NCBI GenBank assembly: GCA_027943245.1
Contig: JANDJZ010000496.1
Span: forward strand, 1-30,614
DNA: 30,614 nucleotides
Source: Acanthamoeba sp. SK_2022b
Taxonomy: Eukaryota > Discosea > Longamoebia > Acanthamoebidae
Direction of reading: 5' to 3'
Shown here: in pieces, positions 20,159-30,614 of the stretch
Layout of the letters: each line of letters starts with the position of its first letter
Numbering within the stretch: the stretch's first letter is position 1
Translations under genes and position numbers: made by a program
Notes under the pieces: generated by a model
Seen by the model: the letters and a program-made list of their open reading frames with translations, nothing else
Told to the model about the DNA's origin: nothing
Databases searched by the model: none

Positions 20159-21780
20159 ATGTCGGAAAATAAAGAAACTCTTGCCTTGCTGAACGCGCAC
20201 AAGAACCAACTTTTAGCTGGTCCGCTTGACCAAGGAAGAGAGATGAGGCCAACCCTGCGAGCTGCTCAGGTTGCGGTGAGTGGAGGACAGAGCTCGGCAA
20301 CGAGCCTGAAACAAGCGGCTACTGTGCTGGTGGTGGCCCCCACCCTTAGTTCCGCAACGGCAGCGCCCAGCCAGGATGACTACCGCGTACTCATGGTACT
20401 ACGCGTTAACCACTACACCCTATCTCTTCAATTTGTTGTCGTCTGTGGACTGCTTCGAGGGCAATGCGTTGCAAACAGAGTGTGTGGCGACGGGTGCAGG
20501 TGAAGCGGGCAGCTAAGAGTAGGTTCATGGCGGGAGCGCACGTCTTCCCCGGCGGCATCCTCGAGGACGGAGACAATGACCCGCAATGGCGAGCACTCGT
20601 CGCTGCCGAGGTACTCGCTTCTGCTCGGGTCATCATGATGGTTATTGTGCCACCGCTTCGCTCACCACATCTCATGCTCGTGTGTCTCGTGCACAACGCA
20701 GGCGGCCGATGCTGGCAGTGATCTTGCGTGGCGGATCGCCGCGGTGCGGGAAGTGTTCGAGGAATGCGGCGTGCTCATCTCGAGGCCACCGTTCTCCTCC
20801 CCCCAATCCGAGGCCAGCGTCGAGCGGTGGCGCGAGAGGTCGGCCAAGGACAGCAAGGACTTCCTGCGCATGTTCGCCGAAGACCAGGCCCTGCGTGGCC
20901 ACGTGCCGGGTCCACCGTCCACCACGCCCTCCCTCCTCCCCTCACCCGCTCCCTCTCTCTCACACACTGATCCCATGCACATGGACACGTCGCGCGTGGA
21001 CATCGTGGCCATGGTCTGACCGCGCCGCCGCGCAGACACGGCTGGGCTGGTGCCATGGGCGCACTGGGTGACTCCCTTGGAGGAGAAGTGGCGCTATGAC
21101 ACCCGGTTCTTCCTCTCCATCCTTGCGCGACCTCACGACCACGCCCAAAGCGACGCCAGGGTGAGCCAGCGCGCGCCTCTCCGATCGTCAGTGGTCACTC
21201 ATACATAGGTTGATCTTTTTCTGCGCGATCGTGGCGGCTCGCAGGAGGTCACCCACCTCGACTGGTTCACTCCCACCGAGGCCCTGCGCGCGTTCGATCA
21301 AGGCAAGTAACTTGCGTGATTCCCCCCCCCCCCCTTCCTCCTCTTCCCTCCCTCCCCGCCTACGTTGATCTTGGCATCCATCGTCACGTCGATCGCCAGG
21401 CAAGATATCACTACCTCCCCCGACGTGGTTGATGCTCAAGGAGCTCGCCAACTACCCCTCTCTCGCCTCTCTCCGCGATGCTGCGAAGCGAGGCATGCCT
21501 GCCGCCCCTCCTCACCCCTCCTCGCCACGTTTTGTGCTCACGCGAGCTGGACATGGATGGCTCAGGAAGGGACCTCACGCCCGTGCAGCCCAGCATAGTG
21601 CCGACCGACGAGGGGTTGGTGATTGCCATGCCCGGCGATCAGCTGCACTGGGCCTCGCGTGGATCGGTGAGTGCACGTGGACTAAATCGCCTGCTTGTGC
21701 CCCTTTCTCACGACAGCGCCCAACCCCAGCGCTACTCCCTCATCGTCAATGCGCAGCCCCCACTGCCTGCAGCCCTGTGA
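20159..21780 (+). CDS. Nudix hydrolase, NUDT19-like (acyl-CoA diphosphatase type)
   Basis: Predicted CoA/acyl-CoA pyrophosphohydrolase. Exons: join(20159..20395, 20500..20610, 20702..20909, 21036..21160, 21209..21302, 21400..21528, 21566..21666, 21730..21780), 1056 nt, 351 aa (NUDT19 is about 375). Landmarks: AATVLVVAP; RAAKSRFMAGAHVFPGG (about 82-98), the glycine start of the Nudix box; a long insert as in NUDT19; then REVFEECGV (132-140) with the metal-binding Glu pair; LVPWAHWVTP; RYDTRFFLSIL; DWFTPTEAL; LPPPTWLMLKEL; and a C-terminal MPGDQLHW block. Intron 21303-21399 has a GC donor with otherwise perfect consensus (G|GCAAGT). Intron 21529-21565 is only 37 nt and is the weakest join. The protein ends in AAL, at best a weak peroxisomal PTS1-like tripeptide. 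Reaction and location come from the family. Confidence 0.88.
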
Positions 21781-22465
21781 AAGCGCCCTTGCACCACAAA
21801 CAAAAGTTTACATGAAAAAACAGTTGGGTAGGGGCCACTTGGGCATTAACCTTGCGGCCAAGTCAACTTGAATGGGCGAGGGTGAACCTCAGAGCAGCAC
21901 TGATGTCCGACGGCAAGCGTTGATCTGGTGAGGATGCGACCAACATGTAACTGCATTGATAGTTACCATTGAAGTTATAACTTCGGGGACGCGGAGAGCA
22001 AGGGACATGCGCCAGGGTTAGAGGCAGCTGCGCAGTTGTTACGCATTGTACTTTTCCCCTCAAAAATTGTTGGTTGCCTGGGAAGGCCAAGTTTGGAAGC
22101 GATGTTTCGAGGTCATGTGAGTTCCAAACATCGAGCCTTAGCCTGTCACGGCCTTTGACCATTCAAGAAAGGCTGGATCCTGGCTGTAAGGGGAGGGTGA
22201 AGTGAGAACCTGGCAAAATTGAAGACATGTATATCGGCAGGATAGAATCCTGCATCATTCATTACCTTCTTCATCACGCTCGGTTCCTCCTGACACCAGC
22301 AAGGAGTCAACGAGTGATGCATGTGGTATGGCTACCAAGTGTGGTAAGTCCAAATTAGGTAGTCCTCCTTTCCTTCCTCTGGCCCAAAGGAAAACACACA
22401 CTAGCCTACCGCTGCGAATCCCTGGTCTTCCTCCTCCTCCTCCTTCTGCTACTATCACGTACGAC
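21781..22465. other. Intergenic region with one unassigned ATG-started frame
   Basis: 685 nt between two plus-strand genes, less GC-rich than its surroundings. On the minus strand an ATG at 22162 opens a 99-codon frame to 21863 (begins MVKGRDRLRLDVW) with no recognised homology and no splice context. The rest should be the Nudix 3' UTR and the RasGEF promoter. It may be a decayed repeat. Confidence 0.4.
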
Positions 22466-25400
22466 ATGTCGATGTTGGACAAGAGCAAAGTCATGGGACG
22501 GTTCGGCTTCATCAAAAAAAAGGACTCAGAATCCAACATCACCCCTGTTTCGTCCTCGTCAAACACTCCCGCTTCTGTTACGTCCTCCGAGAGTGGTGGT
22601 GGCTCAGTGAATCTGAGCTCGTCTGGCACCGTCCCCTCGGCTGCCACCATCTTCGCCGCCGCCGCAGGCAAACAAGTGCAACTTCAGTCTTCCCCTACGC
22701 CCTCTTCCTCCTTGCCCTCTTCCTCTTTACTCTCTTCCTCTTCCTCTTTGTCCTCTTCCTCCCCTCTTTCTTCGTGGTCTTCGCAGTCCTCCACTTCCAT
22801 CCCCACGACAGCGCCCAAGTCTCGAAACCGGTCAGGGTCAGCTATTAGCAATACCTCCCACACATTACACACCACCGGTACACTCCGCTCCGAGAGGTCT
22901 TATACTGTTATGTGTAACGTTGCTTCGTGGGCTGTGCTGCTGCGTGTGCTATTGCAACCATGCAGACAGCCCAGGAATTGAGGCCGATCTTGAGGCTGCC
23001 TTGACTGCAAATCCCAGTACTGCTCTCATTGGCCTCCGTTGCCTTCTTTGCCGCGCTCCCGCCCATGGCGGGCGCATAGCATGGCGTGATATGCATGCGC
23101 TGACCGCTCCACTCACGCGCGTGCCTCACGTGGACAACCAGAATTCTGGCAGAACATCCGTGGCCGAAAGCCCCCGCCCCCATCCAACCCACCTCCACCG
23201 CTCCCGGCGCGAGCAGGTACAGTTTTCATCGTCCACGAGACGTACTTCCAAGATGGCTCTGGGTAGAGATAGAAGGAGTACACTCACGTCCAGCCCACGC
23301 CTTCCTCGCGTTTGTATGCCGCATCCAGATAATGGACGAGTGCCCCAGTTCACGTACAAGTCCCCAAACTTGTTCTTATGTGGCGGGGTGTCATGGTCTG
23401 ACTGCATCGTTGGTACAATCAGTGACAAGGGAGTGGCGTGGAAGCAAGCCTATGCTTTTGCTGAAGCCGATTCGGAGAGCAACGTCGTCTTCAGTCCCAC
23501 GGAAGGTATCTCCCTCCTCCCGTATCATTAGCTTTGGCTCTCGCACGGGCGATTGCAGCATGTCGCTCACGGCGTCCTCCAGACTCGCCGAGCGGTGCAT
23601 TGCCGGTTATCAAGGGCGCCACCGTGCTGAAGCTCGTGGAAAGACTCACCTATCCTACATACCCAGGTGCGAGCCACGCTCCATGCCTATGTTATCCTTG
23701 CTCTCTCTCTCTCTCTGTCTCTCTCTCTGGAGGTAGGCCTTGTGCGATGCAGTAACAGATCTAACCAGCCGTTTCGAACGCACACTTGTATAGATCCCGA
23801 ATTCGTGACTTCGTTCCTGCTCACCTATCGGGCCTATACGACGCCCCAGGAGGTCTTAGGCCTGCTCGTGGCTCGCTTCAACATCCCGACCCCCGCCGGC
23901 CTTTCGGACAAAGCCCTTGCCGACTTCAAGAGGGACTATATTACACCAGTCAAGCTTCGGTACGCTCACTCTCGCACTGCCCTTCAAGGGGTGACATCTG
24001 CAATGTCCTGACGAGCTCTGCGGCCACCCGAAACAGAGTGTTAAACGTGCTCAAGACGTGGCTGATGGGTCATTTCTACGATTTTGAGGATGAGAGCATG
24101 ATCAAGAACTTGAAGGAGTTCCTCCAAGTGTCCGTCGTCAATGGACCGGAAGTGGCGATGGCCAAGGCCGGCGCTCAACTTCAGCGGATTCTCGAGAGAC
24201 AAGTATGCCTCCCCTCTTACCTCTATACCCCCACGTGCGTGCTTGCGGCGCGCCAGGGCACACGCCTGTGGAGGTGGGGTTGTGTGCTTACCGCGGTGGG
24301 CAGTGCGAGGGGAAGGAAGAGGCCAAGAAGTCACACATGTTTGACGAGCCTCCACCAGTTCCCATACTGGGGGATCTCAACGTGAAGAACCATGCAGGGT
24401 AGCGTACCACTCACCCATCATCACGGAAAACCAAAGATGAGCTGACGTGACTATGATGCAGAAACGTCAATTTGGGTCTGTTGGACGTGCACCCCGAGGA
24501 GATGGCAAGGCAGATGACGCTGGTGGAATGTGCGCTCTACATGCGCATTAAGGTCCGGTGCAATGTTGAAGGCTAAGCATGCTCTCTTGCTCTGACGGTA
24601 TCTCGTGATATATACAAGTCGTGGGAGTGTCTCAACCAGGCGTGGACCAAGCCCGACAAGAACGAACGTGCTCCAAACATCATGGCCATGATCGAGCGCT
24701 TCAACAAAGTGAGCAGATGGGCCGTCACGGAGCTGGTGAACGAGAAGGACGACGTGGTGCGGGTGGCACGGCTTCAACGGCTGATCGAGGTGGCGCAGGC
24801 TTGCTGCGCCCAAAACAACTACCACGGGGGCATGGAGATTGTCTCCGGCCTGCTGACAGCGGCGGCCCACCGTCTTCAACACACGTGGGCGGCGCTCTCC
24901 ACCAAGGCACTCCCCTCCCTCCCGAGCGGCGCGGAGCAAGCAGGGGACTGACAGGTGGAGTGCGCGCTCGTGATCATCACTACAATTCCCTCTATCTGTA
25001 TGTGTATCTATAAAATGTATTACGATGTACAGGTGCAGAGGGTGTTCGAGAACATCAAAGCAATGCTTGCGAGCGAGAAGAACTACCAAGTCCTTCGCAC
25101 GCATCTGCGCTCTGCCACGGGACCCTGCATCCCCTACCTCGGTACTCTTTCTTTGTACCATTGCTCCCTCTGCGCGTTGTCTCTGACTCGGGGTGGGGCA
25201 TACCAGGTATGTTCTTGACCGACCTTACGTTCATCGAGGACGGCACGCCGGACGAGCTCCCAGGTGGCCTCGTTCATTTCGCCAAGCGACGGAACTTGGC
25301 CCAGGTTCGTGCTATTGCTCCAAGCGCCTTTCATAGCTGCGTCTCGGTGGCCCTGATCAGTGGCCAACTAACGCTTGCAAACTCAATACCGTGGGTGAGC

Positions 25401-28400
25401 AGGTGATCAAGGAGATCCAGCAATTCCAGCAGTGCCCGTTCAACTTTGAGGCCGTACCGGCCATCCAAAAGATTCTCGAGAATGTCAAGCCACTCTCCAT
25501 AGACGAGGCCTACCAGCGTTCCCTAGGTTCTACCACTCTCCTCTTACCTCCTTTCGTTTCTCTTCTCTGTGCTGACTTTGCCTATGCGCCCGCGGCCTCT
25601 GCAGATATCCAGCCACGAGGAACGGTGGCGCTCACACCAAAGCAGGTGAAGGACATACGCTCCCGGTACAAGAAGGTGATGCGGGAGGGCTACCGTAGAG
25701 AGGTACATGCCCTAGAGACTCGACAGCAACACCGATCGGTGAGCTCCGCAGCCTACCCCTCACCGCTATCGCCTTTTCTCCTTTCGTCCGGTCGTAGGTG
25801 AAGGAGGAGACTGCTGTCTCCGAGATCGAGCTGGACATCCCCGAGGGCTATCCTTTCTGCCATAAAGGTAACGCGCCACCAGCCCTCCTCTCCCCTTCTT
25901 GTTGGTAAAAACCAACGGCGATATGGCGTTGCGGTTGGATGGGGTGGTCACAGACGACCCTAAGAACCTCGTACTGGAGCAGCGAGAGAGCGGGGTGGTG
26001 ATCAAGCTCGCCACTGTCGAGAAGCTCGTGGAGAGACTCACCCATGCCATATACTCGGGTGCGGCCACCTATGTATTCTGCTGTCGTCAGGGCGCGGGAC
26101 CATCGCTTACGTGCCCACCGTACAATTGGACTGTTGGTTGCTTGTTGATGAACAGACACCTCGCTCGTGAATACGTTCCTGCTTACCTACCGGTCGTTCG
26201 TCACCTCACAGGAGCTCTTGAAACTACTCGTCGCTAGGCATGCCGGCCCCTCCCCATGGTGTTTCGGGCAAGATGATCCAACTGACGTGTTTGCTTGTTT
26301 GGGGGATAGGTTCCACGTGCCATTGCCAAAGAACAAGGCGCCAGAAGTCGTCGCGGCCTGGCGCCAGCAGACGCAGCTGCCCATCCATTGCCGAGTGTTC
26401 AACATGTGCAAGAGCTGGATCACCAAGTACTTCTACGACAACTCGGTCATACAGGATCAGGCCTTCATTTCCGCCTTTGTTGAATTCCTCGATGAGATGA
26501 GCACGGTACGGGGGAACCTGCAACCAACGCCGCATCATCAGCCGCGTATTCCCAATGATAGCTCACCAGGCCAGCACGCGTACAGGAGGACGACTCCCAC
26601 TTCCAAGGCACAGTGGGCGCCCTCAAGGACAAGCTTCTCGCCCAGACCAACAACCAGCCCCAGCCACCAGAGGCAAAAACCGCAGAAGTAAGCACCACCT
26701 TACCACCTGGCGCGACGTCGATGGTCGTGGCGGTGCTAACGTATGAGTGGGTGGGCCTTTTCTCCTCCGAGCAGGCCTCGCCGCAGTCCATTGGGGGGTC
26801 GGGGTCGAGCTCATGCCTGTCATTCAGCGTGGACGACCTGGCGTCGCAGATCATGATCATGGACCATGAGCACTTCGCCAAGATCCCCGCATGGGAGTTC
26901 TACTGCCAGGCGCTGAAGAAGAAAAAGGAGCGTAGCGTGGTCGCGTGCGACCATCTCAACGCCTTCCTCGCCCGCAATACTGCGGTACTTTGATTCTCTC
27001 CTGGCTTCTCCCATTACCCTGCTCCTCACTTCTTGTTCTTTTCCGGGTCGGTCTCTGTCATGGACGGATGGGACGGTAGACGCTGGCCTGGATTCAGGGT
27101 GAAATCGTAACGGCACGGACAGTAAGCGAGCGCAACGCCCGACTGGGCCATTGGCTCAAGATCGCAGAGGTAAATCCCCCTCTTACCTGTTCATAGGAGA
27201 ACGTGCAAGGAGATCCGTAGGATGACACTTGCGTGATAACCCGTAACAGAAGTGCTACGTGCTCGGAAACCTCAGCGCCGTGGCTACGATAATTAATGCA
27301 CTGCAATCGCCCACCATCTCCTCCATGACGGCTGCATGGAGTGTACGTAACTTTCGATACCGGCGCTGGGATCGCTCACCTCCTCCTCTTTCTCACCCCT
27401 TGCTTGACCGGCATATTCTCTGTGTCCTCCGCCATCAGGTACTGTCCCCCTACGCGGCGGAGGCGTTAGAGAGCATGAAACAGATGGTCATGTCGTGGTC
27501 CAACTTCAACAATATCCAAGAGAAGGTTGCTGGGATGTCGAGCGCCTGCTTGCCTTGCATCAGTACGGCAGACTCTCTCATCGTCTCCTCTTACTCTCCC
27601 TTTCTTTTTGCTCTGCCCTCTGACCTCTTCCACGTGGTATCGCTTCCATTATTCACTCTCTCCACAGCGCCGTACATATCGCAGCTCACTTGGTTGGAGA
27701 TCCACACGGCAGACACCGTGGTACGCGATGGTGGTGGAGAGTGTATGGTGTTGTGCATCGACTGATGGTCCATCGTCGTTGGTTGGGCAGGGCGGCCTGG
27801 TCAACTTCGAGAAATTGCGAGAGATGTCCGAGATCGTGCAGGGCCTCCAGAAGTTGCAGCACGTCCAGCTCGACCTCACGCCACTTCCACACATCCGACG
27901 CTACGTCGAGGATTACCCCGCCCAGACACCTCAACGCATCGCCGAACTCGCGCAGCTCCCCTGCGACGATGATCTCATTACCAGGTACTACCCCTCCCTC
28001 GACCCTCTGGGAGACAAAACAGTTGGTGGGCTCCGATGAATGAACGCCTGTGTGTGTTTGCTGTGCCCGCAGTGGGTATTCCACGCCGCGGACTATCATT
28101 GACGCACGGTCAAGTCCCACTGTCCTTCTACGAGTCCCGTTGCTTGACGTGGTATACCTCATCTTCCCTCCCCCAAGTAAGCAATATACCCTTTTTGGCT
28201 GACGCTACTCCCCTCTCATCCTCCCTGCTCCTCTCCTTCCTCGTCCCTCCTTCCTCTACCAAAGAAGCGGCCCGTGAGCGAGTCCAGCGCTGATCCACTC
28301 GCTGCCTTCCACAAGAGTCTGTTGGAGAGCGTAACGGGCAACCCTGGCCTGCGCGCCGCCCTCCGTGACGCCCTGCTCGGCGACACCCTGCTCACGATTG

Positions 28401-28486
28401 AGAACCAGGCCAGAGAGATCGCGGCCCTCCAGGAGGAGGTCCACCGATTGCGCAGCGCCCTTCCCCCCTCGTCCTCCAGCCAGTGA
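22466..28486 (+). CDS. Tandem RasGEF protein (two RasGEF_N plus RasGEF modules)
   Basis: Predicted nucleotide exchange factor for Ras-family GTPases. Twenty-seven exons: join(22466..22913, 22966..23037, 23142..23216, 23329..23505, 23583..23666, 23794..23959, 24037..24202, 24304..24398, 24462..24552, 24619..24906, 25033..25141, 25207..25304, 25403..25526, 25605..25702, 25798..25867, 25954..26058, 26156..26237, 26310..26505, 26586..26687, 26775..26984, 27098..27169, 27250..27342, 27439..27562, 27668..27720, 27791..27984, 28073..28151, 28265..28486), 3693 nt, 1230 aa. A Ser-rich N-terminus precedes module 1: RasGEF_N (LVERLTYPTYPDPEFVTSFL), then GEF (about 430-665) with canonical RFNKVSRWAVTELV, MEIVSGLLTAAAHRLQHTW and FLTDLTFIEDGTPD. 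Module 2: RasGEF_N (LVERLTHAIYSDTSLVNTFL), then a diverged GEF (about 885-1130, SQLTWLEIHTAD). A C-terminal helix EIAALQEEVHRLRSAL ends the protein. No stop separates the modules. The last two joins (after 27984) and the start are least certain. Introns 24907-25032 and 26238-26309 have GC donors. Confidence 0.93.
23701..23732. repeat. (TC)n tract in RasGEF intron
   Basis: CTCTCTCTCTCTCTGTCTCT-type run inside intron 23667-23793, about 60 nt upstream of the TATAG acceptor. Confidence 0.85.
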
Positions 28487-28733
28487 TGGTGTGTACAAAA
28501 GCTTCGCGCTTGCATCTACAAGAGTGGGCAGGAGGAAGAGAGTAAAAACCACAAAACATGTTTTTGAACAGTTAAGGGTACACGATGATGTCACCACATG
28601 TGGCACATTGCGCTGTTCATCCAGATCTGCCCCTGTCTCTGCTTTCTCTCTCTCTCTCTCTCTCTCTGCTCTGCTCTTTTATTGTTGCCTTGGCCAACAA
28701 GCCAGTCTGAGATGATGGCGGGAGAACAAGGGA
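28487..28733. other. Tail-to-tail intergenic region RasGEF/m-AAA
   Basis: 247 nt holding both 3' flanks, with no gene. It contains a (TC)n run at about 28643-28672 followed by CTGCTCTGCTCTTTTATTG. No canonical AATAAA was noticed on either strand. Confidence 0.55.

Positions 28734-30614
<1,881 letters not shown>

Noticed and set aside
23263..23293. 31-nt intron in the RasGEF gene
   Set aside because: A 112-nt intron (23217-23328) in the same place keeps frame and has better splice sites; 31 nt is below plausible length.
23506..23531. 26-nt intron in the RasGEF gene
   Set aside because: A later acceptor gives a 77-nt intron (23506-23582) with correct frame and joins SPTE to DSPSGALP naturally.

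Overview
This is nuclear DNA of a eukaryote. Genes are packed tightly, coding sequence is GC-rich, and nearly every gene is cut by short introns (mostly 48-150 nt, 88 inferred by hand). The gene set fits an amoebozoan and Acanthamoeba is my best guess: a membrane hybrid histidine kinase, a tandem RasGEF, an F-box/RhoGEF fusion, translin and an FTS/AKTIP homologue. The species call is inference. All exon joins were deduced from reading frame, splice motifs and remembered family motifs. For every gene but one the summed exons keep frame from start to stop or window edge; the exception is the F-box/RhoGEF gene.

Layout from left to right. 1-1918 (-): 5' part of a six-TM hybrid histidine kinase, running off the left edge. 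2510-5221 (-): AP endonuclease (APE1/ExoIII family) with a presequence-like N-terminus. 5330-5524 (+): doubtful small ORF. 5724-6712 (+): three-EF-hand protein with a myristoylation-type start. 7052-9894 (-): class III aminotransferase (GABA-T-like). 10729-12653 (-): BCS1 AAA chaperone. 12763-13957 (-): translin. 14221-18368 (-): F-box plus DH-PH RhoGEF with one frame disruption. 18739-20129 (-): AKTIP/FTS-type ubiquitin E2 variant. 20159-21780 (+): NUDT19-like Nudix hydrolase. 22466-28486 (+): protein with two RasGEF_N-RasGEF modules. 28734-30614 (-): C-terminal half of a mitochondrial m-AAA (AFG3/FtsH) protease, running off the right edge.

There is no operon logic. Loose themes are mitochondrial proteins (BCS1, m-AAA protease, possibly the AP endonuclease and the aminotransferase) and signalling (histidine kinase, EF-hand, RhoGEF, RasGEF). 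AKTIP and NUDT19 start head-to-head with 29 bp between start codons. RasGEF and m-AAA end tail-to-tail.

The most distinctive signals are in gene structure. Seven of 88 introns look like GC-AG introns, about 35 of 88 donors begin GTAC, and long microsatellites lie inside introns, two of them ending in the splice acceptor. I found no new mobile element, CRISPR array, rRNA or tRNA.
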